Assembly (NCBI RefSeq): GCF_001541095.1
Contig: NZ_LMXH01000002.1
Coordinates: forward strand, 386,671-450,670
Source: Paenibacillus sp. FJAT-26967
Lineage (GTDB): Bacteria > Bacillota > Bacilli > Paenibacillales > NBRC-103111
DNA length: 64,000 nt
Direction: 5' to 3'
The notes under the pieces were generated by a model, which saw nothing but the letters and a program-made list of their open reading frames with translations, was not told where the DNA came from and ran no database searches. This document shows positions 47,020 through 56,334 of this stretch, piece after piece. Made by a program: the position numbers and the translations under genes. The number at the start of each line of letters is the position of its first letter. Position 1 is the first letter of the stretch.

Positions 47020-47680
47020 AAAATTTGTCACTTGGAGACTTCTGCATATATCTGAAATGCAAGGAAAGTATTTAGAAGTAAGGGTTGGATTATTCTTTAT
47101 GTTTAGTTTGATTTATCAAGCTAGGTACGCTACCTCATCCGTGAAGGCTTCGTGAGTCGACTCATAGCCAATACAATTGCGAGGCAAGTGAAGATTCGCA
47201 TAATAATCTAGTTTTTCTTAACGATCAGTTGACACCGTATGAGATGTCATTTTAGGATACTGACGAAAGCGACTTCAACGAAATGAGCTGTCCGATCCGG
47301 CATGAAGCTATGTACTGATGCGATTTCCGTTTGATGAAGGTTCCTTCGCGGACGAGGCTTTCCCCGCGACTGGAGAGCATCATGTCGTGCTCCCAGTGAC
47401 CAAAAGAAATACGCTTACGAACCTAATTTGGATAATGGCTGATGGGATACCGACCAGGAAGCGTCCCTGTTTCCATACATTTTTAACGCTTACCTTTATG
47501 TTATAAGTATGTTGCTGCAATATGCCTACTGTAAGAGCCATCTGTAGATGGACTTGAAACTAACAAACGTCTTCTCTCTCACTCTTCAATTTTCTGTATT
47601 GCCCAGTGGCCATGCACATAGTTCCATTTCTCTAAGATTATGATCGGTGGTCACTTTTCTTTTCACAAATAAAGAGCATA

Positions 47681-47718
47681 TTAAAAGGCTTTCAGGATTG
47701 ACCCGGAAAGCCTTTTAA
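47681..47718 (+). terminator. Terminator hairpin adjoining an intron
   Basis: TTAAAAGGCTTTC (47681-47693) and GAAAGCCTTTTAA (47706-47718) form a perfect 13-bp stem with a 12-nt loop. The group II intron remnant begins 2 nt downstream. Confidence 0.8.
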
Positions 47719-47720
47719 TA

Positions 47721-47880
47721 GTACGCCCAGTATGGACGTCATCTCTAGGGTGAAAGTCCCGAACGGGGGCTGGCGTACGCCGTTAGCCAAGAGCAAGGAT
47801 GTCTGCCTCAAGGCAGAATTTGAAGGAAGTTGGAGTCAATGCACGAGTAGTTAGTAACGGGATGTCAGCAATAATTCCCA
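47721..47880 (+). mobile_element. Group II intron 5' remnant
   Basis: It begins GTACGCCCAG, close to the GTGYG 5' end of group II introns, then has CTCTAGGGTGAAAGTCCCGA, GCCGTTAGCCAAGAGCAAGG and GAAGGAAGTTGGAG. These are the typical domain I stretches of bacterial group II introns. No reverse transcriptase and no 3' end follow, so it is truncated. Its position directly after a terminator stem fits the bacterial class C insertion habit. Confidence 0.75.
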
Positions 47881-48249
47881 GCGCTAAAATGACAATTACA
47901 GCCTTTGATTCGATTTAAAAAAGTAGATTGTTCAAGGTACTTTAAATTAGTCGGTATAAATTATCAACCAAATTATAGAAGTTATAAAATATGAAAACAG
48001 TAGAGCTCCAATAACTGTGTTTAAGCGATATGGTCGATTCAGTCGAATAAGTTTTATAATTGTAATAAAATTGAAGAAAAACCAAAGAGCTAAGATCGGT
48101 GTACCATAAAGTAATAACGCAGCCATAAAATCACCCCCATAAAACTAGTGTGCATTTCTTGAGAAAAATTTACAATAAAAGAAGTTTAATTGAATATATG
48201 TATAATAATATATATTGATCCGAACATAGATTTCAAAGGATTTTTTTTG

Positions 48250-49059
48250 ATGCGTAAATTTTTGTTTTTTTATTAGCAGTTGTTTATGTTTCCGACAGCG
48301 GTTTGTGCATCCGAGGTTTCAAATGATCAGAGTTCTTTTAATCAATTTATTAATCTTACACCTGAAGAGAGGGTTATCCTTAAAAAAGAAGTTGGTCTTA
48401 CAGATGCAGAAATAGATATGACTGAAGTGGATATTTTAAAAAGATTAATTTCTGAAGGCGCAAAAAAAATTGGTGGAGGTATAAGAGGGTTTCAAATTAC
48501 CGATAAAAAAGAAATGATTGAAACTCAAGATTTGACGAGAAGCGATATTATGATCGGCGCAGTAGGTTATACAGTTGGTTCAGATCGAACGGGATACAAA
48601 AAGTTGTACCTTTATGGAAATTTCGAGTGGCTTACTTTTCCAACCTGGTATTTAACAGATAAAATGACAATTGGTTACCCCTCGACTACGAAATTTTTCT
48701 TACCTACGAGCAGTGGCTATATAACAGGGCATGAAAACAGATTATGTGATAAGGTTAATTCATTTGATGCCTGGGTTTGCCAAACCAGCTATACCCCAGC
48801 TGATTACGCATACGGAAATGTTGGTATTTCTGCGACATATGACATAAGTATCGGAAGACCCTACATGAAAGGTATGATAGGTCAATATGTTTATGTAGAT
48901 GAGAAAGAGTCAGGTACAGCTAATCTAATAATAAATTATGGACATAGGAAAGGAGGCGTTGGCGCTCCGTCTGTAGATGTTTACCCTACTATTGGATTAA
49001 CAGTATCCCCGTCAGTAGTGACAGATGTACTTCCTTATTACACTCAAGTTAGTTGGTAA
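48250..49059 (+). pseudogene. Secreted protein of unknown function, stop codon in signal peptide
   Basis: An ATG at 48250 (MRKFLFFY, after AAAGGA) opens a signal-peptide-like start, but the ninth codon is TAG (48274-48276). The same frame then continues QLFMFPTAVCASEVSNDQSS without interruption to 49059. The remaining 260 residues look like an exported protein (FIRST part NLTPEERVILKKEVGLTDAE, later IGAVGYTVGSDRTGYKKLYL and IGYPSTTKFFLPTSSGYI); I do not recognise the family. Read-through of TAG, or a TTG at 48280 with no ribosome site, are the other options. If real, the stop abolishes secretion. Confidence 0.6.
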
Positions 49060-49726
49060 GGTAGCATTAAGCTGCTACTTTATTACAAATTAGACTTCTA
49101 GATGTATTCTGGATTAGGCCCTTTAGAATAAACATTGGAAAAACCTCTGGGTTTAACCTATGAATTCTAGGGGGATTTTTTATTTCAATTAGAGGACAAA
49201 AGTTCAATCGTATTCCGAAGAGACAGAGCATGGGGCGATTAAATTACACGTGAATAAGAAAAAGACAAATCTGCTTATTGCTTAAAATCTGGCCATCATG
49301 ACAAATGAAGATGGAATTAAATGTCGGTATATGCAAAGAGTTTTTCAATAGTCTAATAAACGAGGTTGAACACCCTTCTAGAGAATGCGACCCCCTATCG
49401 TAAGATAAGGAGGGCTTAAACTTGGAAGGTACTTTGATCCCCCTGTTTCAAGAACGGGGCAGTCTCTTTAATCCATAATTGTTTTTCTATTTATCATTTC
49501 ATTATGAATGTGAACGATGAAGTAATTCTTCTGCAACTGGATTGACCAAGCTTTAGCCACTTTTCATCTGAACTGATTTGTTTCCATTCATTAAATATAG
49601 AACCGGAATGCTTGGATTTATGCGGGTTTTACAAAATATATGGATTAGATTGCATTCGTTCAATCAACAAACGCCTATGTCCTGCATACACTTGTAATGA
49701 ATGATTGCATGGAGGAGGTTGAAAGG
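49060..49726. other. Intergenic region before cotE
   Basis: 667 nt. It has a terminator-like pair around 49136-49182 (AAAAACCTC ... GGGGGATTTTTT, imperfect) and no convincing gene. It presumably contains the sporulation promoter of cotE, not identifiable with confidence. Confidence 0.4.
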
Positions 49727-50290
49727 ATGTCAATAGATAGAAATTTGCAAAGCAGAGAGATCCTCGTTAAAGCTGTCTGCGGCAAAGGACGCAAATTTTC
49801 GCACGTAAGCCATACCGTGACTCCGCCTCATGCTCCAACCAGTATCTTAGGCGCTTGGATTATTAACAATCAATACGAAGCCGTCAAGTCTGGAGAGGGA
49901 GTCGAGGTCGTCGGTACTTACGATATCAACATCTGGTACTCGTATGATAAGAATACGAAAACCGATGTCGCGAAAGAAACGGTTTCTTATGCGGAGGTAG
50001 TTGGTCTATCGTATCTGGACAAAAGACACAAATCGTCGACGGCAGAGGTTTCCGCGGTTGCGACGCAGGAACCTAACTGTGTAGAGGCAAGTATCGCCGG
50101 AGGCGGGAACGTGCTGATTCGCGTAGAGCGCGAGTTTCATGTAGAGCTGACGGCCGAAACGAAGGTGCATGTCATTGTAGACCCTAACGGTGGGGACTAC
50201 GAAGAGAAGCATGTGGACTTCGATCTTATCGGAGATGACAGTGACTTCGAAGATCTGAATCCCGACCTGCTCGACGACGACATAAACTAA
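49727..50290 (+). CDS. cotE: Spore coat morphogenetic protein CotE
   Basis: 187 residues from ATG 49727, with GGAGGAGG 8 nt before it; the ATG at 49697 is too far from any site. The start MSIDRNLQSREILVKAVCGK and the TPPHAPTSILGAWIINNQYE stretch are characteristic, and the acidic tail (DLNPDLLDDDIN) is typical. CotE builds the outer spore coat on the mother-cell side. The cotE-mutS-mutL order is shared with Bacillus, which supports the identification. Confidence 0.95.
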   Translation: MSIDRNLQSREILVKAVCGKGRKFSHVSHTVTPPHAPTSILGAWIINNQYEAVKSGEGVEVVGTYDINIWYSYDKNTKTDVAKETVSYAEVVGLSYLDKRHKSSTAEVSAVATQEPNCVEASIAGGGNVLIRVEREFHVELTAETKVHVIVDPNGGDYEEKHVDFDLIGDDSDFEDLNPDLLDDDIN

Positions 50291-50328
50291 AAGCTTACGT
50301 TATTGTATGCGGCAGATGGAGCTGCTGT

Positions 50329-50352
50329 AGAGGGCGATTGCCCTCTTTTTTG
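50329..50352 (+). terminator. Terminator of cotE
   Basis: AGAGGGC (50329-50335) with GCCCTCT (50340-50346), loop GATT, then T-run. Confidence 0.9.
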
Positions 50353-50390
50353 TTTCTCTGGCGCAAATGGGCATCGGGGAGGGGTGAAGG

Positions 50391-51965
50391 ATGAAGGTAT
50401 TCGTTCTATATGCGGTGGAAGATACGAAGACAGAATTGCTGCTCGGAAAAGAACTGGGTCATGCGGCCGGAACGACAATTCCCGGATACAATACGGCTTT
50501 GATTTTATGGGGAATGCCTGCCGGGTTGCATAAGAATGCGTTAAATTCTCCTTCTATAAAAAGAGTACTTCAGCCACCAGACGCGATACGACTAGCTCTG
50601 GACAATGAAGCGGCTTCAAAGCAATTAGCCGTTCACGGCATACGAACTTCCCACCGGTCCGGGTCCGGTGATCTGCCCAGGTCAGGATCTGCTGGGGCAA
50701 AGCATGGAACCGGTATTTCCCTTCACGGCTTAGGTGAGTCCGGTTCACGGACTGGTGTTATCTCGTCTACTGCCGGCCGAAGGGACTCCCGGAGATATAG
50801 TCATGAATTCCTGGTCCATCTATTTCATATGGAAGTTCTCACGGTTTTCCATCGGAAGAATTCCCTGTTGCTCCCGGGTCTTGCCGGAAGTGATTCCTTG
50901 AGCTACCAGGAAGTCGGAGCGGACCGGCACACGTTTCATTACCAGCGGGCGGTCCGGGAATCTGTTAAGGCCGTGTATGCGCTCGGCCTGGACTACGGGC
51001 TCGTACACGTGGCGATCGAGCCGTCCGGCCGCACGGTTGTGCTGCGCGTGCATCCCGTCCCTGCGCTGGATGCCAAGCTTGCGGCGCTTTATGCCCGCGC
51101 AATCGAGCGCTATGCGGCGAGTCTCGCGGAGGAGCTTGCCCGGACAGAGCCTGCGGTACTCGGCAGCGATCCCGAGTTCCTGCTGGTGAGTCCGGGCGGG
51201 AAGGTCGTCTCCGCCTCCAAATATTTGGGGCGGGAGGGTCAGGCGGGCTGCGATGCCATCGTGCTCAGCGGCCACCGCGTCATTATGCCGCTGGCTGAGC
51301 TTCGCCCGCAGCCGAGCAGCGATCCGGCTCAGCTCGCGGCTAACCTGCGTGCTGCGATGATCACCGCTGCCCGTCAGATCGGCAACGCAAGCCTCGCGTG
51401 GGTATCCGGGGGGATGCCGCTGCCCGGCTTTCCGCTCGGCGGGCACGTACATTTCAGCCGCTGCTGGCTGAATACCCATCTGCTGCGCGCACTCGACAAC
51501 TACCTCGCGCTGCCGCTTATGCTGATCGAAGGGGAGTCAACCGCTCGCCGCAGACCGCGTTACGGCCTGCTGGGCGATTACCGCCGCCAGCGCAGTCACG
51601 GCGGCTTCGAGTACCGCACGCTGCCGAGCTGGCTCGTCTCCCCGCAAATTACGCTCGGAGTGTTTGCTCTAGCCCGGCTAATTGCGGACGGATACGAGGA
51701 GCTCCGCCAGCGTCCTTTAGACGATATAGCGCTTCAGCGGGCATATTACCAAGGGGAGAAGAAGCTCCTTGCCGAAGCGGTTGAAGGTCTCTGGCCCGAT
51801 CTTGAGAAGGCCGCACTTTTCAGGGAGTTTGCACGCTATATCAAACCGCTTCAGAAGCAGATCTGGCAAATGGAAGGTTGGCGGGAGCTGGAGGATTTTA
51901 GGCCCGCCTGGAAAATCCGGCCCGTTAGCCGTAAAGAAGATGACAGGCAGGAAAACATGGTATAA
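50391..51965 (+). CDS. Putative amidoligase domain protein
   Basis: 524 residues, ATG 50391 after GGGGAGGGGTG. The C-terminal two thirds (about 230-500) resemble the putative amidoligase/COOH-NH2 ligase group: AVLGSDPEFLLVSPGGKVVS, GCDAIVLS, PLAELRPQPSSDP, GGHVHFSR, GGFEYRTLPSWLVSP. The N-terminal third is divergent and polar. Such enzymes are ATP-grasp/glutamine-synthetase-like and join carboxyl and amine groups; the substrate is unknown. It lies between cotE and mutS, an insertion seen in some Paenibacillus. The central part is GC-rich. Confidence 0.78.
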   Translation: MKVFVLYAVEDTKTELLLGKELGHAAGTTIPGYNTALILWGMPAGLHKNALNSPSIKRVLQPPDAIRLALDNEAASKQLAVHGIRTSHRSGSGDLPRSGSAGAKHGTGISLHGLGESGSRTGVISSTAGRRDSRRYSHEFLVHLFHMEVLTVFHRKNSLLLPGLAGSDSLSYQEVGADRHTFHYQRAVRESVKAVYALGLDYGLVHVAIEPSGRTVVLRVHPVPALDAKLAALYARAIERYAASLAEELARTEPAVLGSDPEFLLVSPGGKVVSASKYLGREGQAGCDAIVLSGHRVIMPLAELRPQPSSDPAQLAANLRAAMITAARQIGNASLAWVSGGMPLPGFPLGGHVHFSRCWLNTHLLRALDNYLALPLMLIEGESTARRRPRYGLLGDYRRQRSHGGFEYRTLPSWLVSPQITLGVFALARLIADGYEELRQRPLDDIALQRAYYQGEKKLLAEAVEGLWPDLEKAALFREFARYIKPLQKQIWQMEGWRELEDFRPAWKIRPVSRKEDDRQENMV

Positions 51966-52016
51966 TGAAAACATTCTAGGGCAGCATTACTAGCTGGACG
52001 TTTGTCGGAGGTTAAG

Positions 52017-54770
52017 ATGACTCAAACTCAATATACGCCAATGATTCAACAGTATCTGGCAATTAAGGCTCAAGTGCCGGATGCTTTTTTGTTTTTCCGC
52101 TTGGGGGACTTCTATGAATTATTTTTCGAAGACGCCATATCCGCATCCAGAGAACTGGAAATAACCTTGACGGGCCGCGGTGGCGGCGTGGATGAGCGCA
52201 TCCCGATGTGCGGGGTTCCCTATCATTCTGCGGATAACTATATTTCCCGTTTGATAGAAAAAGGTTTTAAAGTCGCGATCTGTGAACAGGTTGAAGACCC
52301 GGCGGCAGCCAAGGGTGTCGTGCGGCGTGAAATCGTCCGCATTGTGACCCCGGGCACCGTTATGGACGGCAAAACGCTCGGAGAGACGAGCAATAATTAC
52401 ATAGCGGCCGTATCTATCGCTGACGGAAGCTATGGGTTTAGTGCGTGCGACGTATCTACGGGGGAGCTGTACGCAACTTCGCTCCACAGCTCTTTCCAGA
52501 TGCTGATCGACGAACTGAACGCCTATGCGCCTACGGAGATTATCGGGAAGGAAGAACTGCTTGAAGAGGTTCGTAAACCGCTCCTCCAGACGGCCAAATC
52601 AGCTGTCTTTACTTCCTGGGATCGTCTGGGTGACGATCACCTGCATGCGCAGTTTGGTGTTCAAGCAGTCGAAGCTCTGGATGTCTCCTCCAGGCTTGCT
52701 GTATCGGCCCTGCTCGCTTATTTACTAGAGACTCAGAAGCAGAGTCTTACGCATATCAAAGAAATACGTGCTTATTCCCCGCAGCAGTTCATGACGATGG
52801 ATCCTTTTACCCGCCGTAATCTTGAACTGGTCGAAACCGTTCGTGAGCGAAGCCGCAAAGGTTCTTTGCTCTGGCTTCTGGATGAGACGGTGACGGCAAT
52901 GGGGGCGCGAATGCTCAAGCGGTGGATCGAGAAACCGCTGATGCAAGCGGAGGCGATCCGCAGCAGACATGATGCCGTAGACATACTCTATAACCAGATT
53001 ATGCTGCGCGACGATCTGCAGAGCGTCCTGAAGGAAGTCTATGATCTGGAGAGATTGGTTGCCCGGATGGCTTACGGCAGCGCCAATGCCCGCGACATGG
53101 TAGCTCTCCGGGTTTCCCTGGAGCAGGTTCCGCGCCTCAAAGCCGTGTGCGCAGATGCCGGTGCCTCTGTACTGGAGAAGCTGGTGGAAGATATGGACCC
53201 TTGCTCCGATATTGCGGATTGGATACGCAGCACCATAGAAGACGAACCGCCTGTCTCTGTCCGGGATGGCGGAATGATCCGTGAAGGGTGCCATGATTAT
53301 CTGGACCAGCTGCGTGAAGCCAGCACGAACGGCAAGCGCTGGATTGCCGAACTGGAAAGAAGCGAGAGGGAAGCGACCGGAATCCGCACACTCAAGGTCG
53401 GCTACAACCGGGTCTTCGGATATTATATTGAAGTTACCAAAGCTAATGTAGGCGCGCTGCCTGAGGGACGCTATGAGCGCAAGCAGACACTTGCCAATGC
53501 GGAGCGCTTCGTTACACCTGAGCTGAAGGAGAAGGAAGCCTTAATCCTGGAGGCGGAAGACAAACGGACCGATCTGGAGTACGAATTGTTCGTGCAGCTG
53601 CGCGAGCGTATTTCGGATCAGACCGGCCGCCTGCAGAAGCTGGCTGAAGCGATTGCGGAGCTGGATGTGTACCAGTCTCTGGCAACCGTCAGCGCATCTA
53701 ACCGCTTCACACGTCCCGAGATTAGTGACGGCTATGACCTGCTGGTCGAAGAAGGCCGTCATCCGGTCGTTGAAGCCGTACTCGACAGCGGAGCTTTCAT
53801 CGAGAACGAGACGAAGCTCACTGCCGATGACGGCAGCATGCTGCTCATTACCGGTCCTAATATGGCCGGTAAGAGCACCTATATGCGTCAGGTGGCCGTA
53901 ATCTGCCTGATGGCGCAGATCGGCTGTTTCGTTCCCGCCCGCAGCGCGGTTGTGCCGATCATCGACCGCATCTTCACGCGCATCGGCGCAGCGGACGATC
54001 TGATCGGAGGGCAGAGCACGTTCATGGTCGAGATGATGGACATCCAGATCATGACGGAGAAAGCGACCGCCCGCAGCCTCGTTATTATCGACGAGCTGGG
54101 CCGGGGCACTTCTACGGGCGAAGGAATGGCGATCGCCCAGGCCGTGATCGAGTTCCTGCATCACAAGATTGGCTGCAAGACACTCGTCTCGACCCATTTC
54201 CACGAGCTGGCTCACTTGGAGGAGACGCTGCCTCAGCTGCGCAATTACTGCATGGCCGTTAAAGAAAGCGGGCAGCAGGTAACTTTCCTGCGCAAGCTGA
54301 TCCGGGGCGCCGCCAGCACAAGCTACGGCATCTACTGCGCAGAAATTGCGGGACTGCCGGATACCATCATCACCCGCTCTTATGAACTGCTGCAAACTTT
54401 TGAGACGAGAGCGGCGCTTGGATCGGGAGAAGAAACAGCTGCGCCTGCCGATGAGAAGGCGCCCGTTCGATCAGGTATACGTTTAAGAAGTACTCCTGCA
54501 GATAAGCCGTATGCGGAGCCGGAAGCTGCACAGAGCGCTGAGAAACAGGTAATTGCAGACACTGGACTGGGAGCGGGGGGAAGTACACCTTCTGCAGCAG
54601 CTTTTGAACAGCTGAGTCTTTTTGGCGAACCGCAGCCTAAGCAAGTAAGCGCCAAGCCGGACCCCAAAGTCCAGTCGGTTATCGATCAGCTTAAATCGCT
54701 GGACCTGCTGAATATGACTCCTCTTCAAGCGATTAATGTGATGCATGAGCTTAGAAAGAAACTTCAATAG
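52017..54770 (+). CDS. mutS: DNA mismatch recognition protein MutS
   Basis: 917 residues from ATG 52017, preceded by CGGAGGT; the longer frame from TTG 52002 lacks one. It has the mismatch-reading FYELF motif near residue 35 (GDFYELFFEDA), Walker A TGPNMAGKST, and the DELGRGTSTGEGMAIA ATPase and signature region. An about 100-residue linker before the C-terminal tail (residues 800-860) is Ala/Glu/Pro-rich. It binds mismatches and recruits MutL, encoded downstream after a protease gene. Confidence 0.97.
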   Translation: MTQTQYTPMIQQYLAIKAQVPDAFLFFRLGDFYELFFEDAISASRELEITLTGRGGGVDERIPMCGVPYHSADNYISRLIEKGFKVAICEQVEDPAAAKGVVRREIVRIVTPGTVMDGKTLGETSNNYIAAVSIADGSYGFSACDVSTGELYATSLHSSFQMLIDELNAYAPTEIIGKEELLEEVRKPLLQTAKSAVFTSWDRLGDDHLHAQFGVQAVEALDVSSRLAVSALLAYLLETQKQSLTHIKEIRAYSPQQFMTMDPFTRRNLELVETVRERSRKGSLLWLLDETVTAMGARMLKRWIEKPLMQAEAIRSRHDAVDILYNQIMLRDDLQSVLKEVYDLERLVARMAYGSANARDMVALRVSLEQVPRLKAVCADAGASVLEKLVEDMDPCSDIADWIRSTIEDEPPVSVRDGGMIREGCHDYLDQLREASTNGKRWIAELERSEREATGIRTLKVGYNRVFGYYIEVTKANVGALPEGRYERKQTLANAERFVTPELKEKEALILEAEDKRTDLEYELFVQLRERISDQTGRLQKLAEAIAELDVYQSLATVSASNRFTRPEISDGYDLLVEEGRHPVVEAVLDSGAFIENETKLTADDGSMLLITGPNMAGKSTYMRQVAVICLMAQIGCFVPARSAVVPIIDRIFTRIGAADDLIGGQSTFMVEMMDIQIMTEKATARSLVIIDELGRGTSTGEGMAIAQAVIEFLHHKIGCKTLVSTHFHELAHLEETLPQLRNYCMAVKESGQQVTFLRKLIRGAASTSYGIYCAEIAGLPDTIITRSYELLQTFETRAALGSGEETAAPADEKAPVRSGIRLRSTPADKPYAEPEAAQSAEKQVIADTGLGAGGSTPSAAAFEQLSLFGEPQPKQVSAKPDPKVQSVIDQLKSLDLLNMTPLQAINVMHELRKKLQ

Positions 54771-54882
54771 TTTCATTTATGGATCCAACTGTTCACAGCT
54801 GACACACCCTTGACTATACAACATGAGCATGCTGATGATGTTAACAGCTATTTTTCTTAATCTTATAAAAGGGTGATTTTCG

Positions 54883-56322
54883 ATGGTTTTTACCGGATTC
54901 CGTAAATTCAAGACAGTCCTCCTCCTGGCAGCTGCAATTGGAGGTGTACTTCCTGCTTCGGCCGCATGGGCACAGGAAAGCGCACAGATCACCCAAGAGG
55001 TCAGAGAACTTCTTGGTCAATATCATGTCAGCGGCATCAAGGACAGCGAACTGAAGGGCAAGAACATTGAGGAAATGATTGATCTTCTTAAGAAGAAGGA
55101 TCCTTATACGGTATATTTTACGAAAGAAGAATTGAATAAGTTTACGAATAATCTGGAAAGCAACTATTACGGGATCGGTGCTCAGATGGGCATGGATGAA
55201 CAGGGGATTTACGTAGATAAAGTGTTTGAAGGATCACCTGCCGAGAAGAGCGGTTTAAAGAAAGAAGATTACATTATGAAGGTCGAAGGAGTTCCTGCCC
55301 AGGGCAAAAGTCTCGATGAGGTCGTCAATACGATCCTCGGACCGGATGGAACGAAGGTCAAACTGACGATTGACCGTGAGGGCAAGAAGATGGATATGAC
55401 CATCACCCGTGGTATGATTCAGATGCCTAACGTAACGAGTTACCTGCTGACACCGTCAATCGGTTATATGGATATCGACAGTTTCTCGAGCGATTCGGAC
55501 GAGCTGTTCAAAGCTCATCTGGATGCGCTTCAAGAGATGGGCATGACTTCACTCGTCATTGATCTTCGGGATAACCTTGGCGGACTGGTCGAGTCGGCTC
55601 AGAATATCGCTTCCAATTTTGTGGAGGAGGGCGTCTTTGCGCATACGAAAAACCGGGACGGACAGGACAACCCGATTCAGATTACTAAAGGCAGCAAACT
55701 GAATGTACCCGTCTTTGTGCTTATGAATGAAAATAGCGCGAGCGCATCTGAAATGCTGGCGGGTGCACTGCAGGATTACGGAGCCGCTAAAGTTGTCGGG
55801 ATGAAAAGTTATGGCAAGGGAAGCATGCAGAGCGTCTACAGCTTAAGTGACGGCAGTGCGCTTAAAGTGACGATAGAGGAATATTTAACCCCTTCCATGA
55901 AGCCTGTTAACGGGGTGGGCATCCAGCCGAATGTAAAATCAGACGGCTACACGGCCCAAATGATTACGGTGCTCCGCAAAGCCGGTCTCACGGAATTCCG
56001 AGTTGAAGTGGGCAAGCATGATGTGACTGTCAATCAGATTGAAGTCACGGAACCTCATAGACCTATCCGTGAGAAGGGTCAAGTCTATGTGGCTTCGCGT
56101 ACGCTGGCAGCGCTAATAGGCGCTGATATCGAGTGGAACCAGGGGATACAAGGTGTTGAAATTAATCTGTCACAGGGTCGTAAATCGACCTTTGCCTTAT
56201 CCGCAGGAAGCCTGCTGCTCAAAGACGGGACGAGCTACATTAATCTTGATAAATTTGATGACAATTACCCTCAGCTGCAGTGGACGGATGCTAATAACCT
56301 GCTGCAGCTCGACATAGAATAG
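54883..56322 (+). CDS. S41 carboxyl-terminal processing protease (CtpA-like)
   Basis: 479 residues with signal peptide ending near PASAAWAQ. A PDZ domain (about 85-180, GIYVDKVFEGSPAEKSGLKK) precedes the S41 core. The serine-lysine dyad fits SASASE (Ser287) and YGKG (Lys312), spaced 25 as in tail-specific proteases. The C-terminal 110 residues resemble a copper-amine-oxidase-like N-terminal domain (YVASRTLAALIGADIEW), usual in Paenibacillus secreted proteins. It lies between mutS and mutL, and is transcribed with them or on its own. Confidence 0.9.
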   Translation: MVFTGFRKFKTVLLLAAAIGGVLPASAAWAQESAQITQEVRELLGQYHVSGIKDSELKGKNIEEMIDLLKKKDPYTVYFTKEELNKFTNNLESNYYGIGAQMGMDEQGIYVDKVFEGSPAEKSGLKKEDYIMKVEGVPAQGKSLDEVVNTILGPDGTKVKLTIDREGKKMDMTITRGMIQMPNVTSYLLTPSIGYMDIDSFSSDSDELFKAHLDALQEMGMTSLVIDLRDNLGGLVESAQNIASNFVEEGVFAHTKNRDGQDNPIQITKGSKLNVPVFVLMNENSASASEMLAGALQDYGAAKVVGMKSYGKGSMQSVYSLSDGSALKVTIEEYLTPSMKPVNGVGIQPNVKSDGYTAQMITVLRKAGLTEFRVEVGKHDVTVNQIEVTEPHRPIREKGQVYVASRTLAALIGADIEWNQGIQGVEINLSQGRKSTFALSAGSLLLKDGTSYINLDKFDDNYPQLQWTDANNLLQLDIE

Positions 56323-56334
56323 GAGTAGGTTAAG

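Larger units (their letters stand above)
47020..48249. other. Gene-poor region with intron remnant
   Basis: 47040-47680 holds no frame I trust; some stretches (47100-47500) look like decayed coding sequence but give no identifiable protein. A terminator (47681-47718) and a group II intron 5' end (47721-47880) follow, then AT-rich sequence up to the secreted-protein gene. Confidence 0.5.

Noticed and set aside
47318-47506. 62-codon frame in the gene-poor region
   Set aside because: No ribosome site, and the composition does not look coding.
53541-54395. 284-residue minus-strand frame inside mutS
   Set aside because: Shadow of the mutS codon pattern; no start signal.
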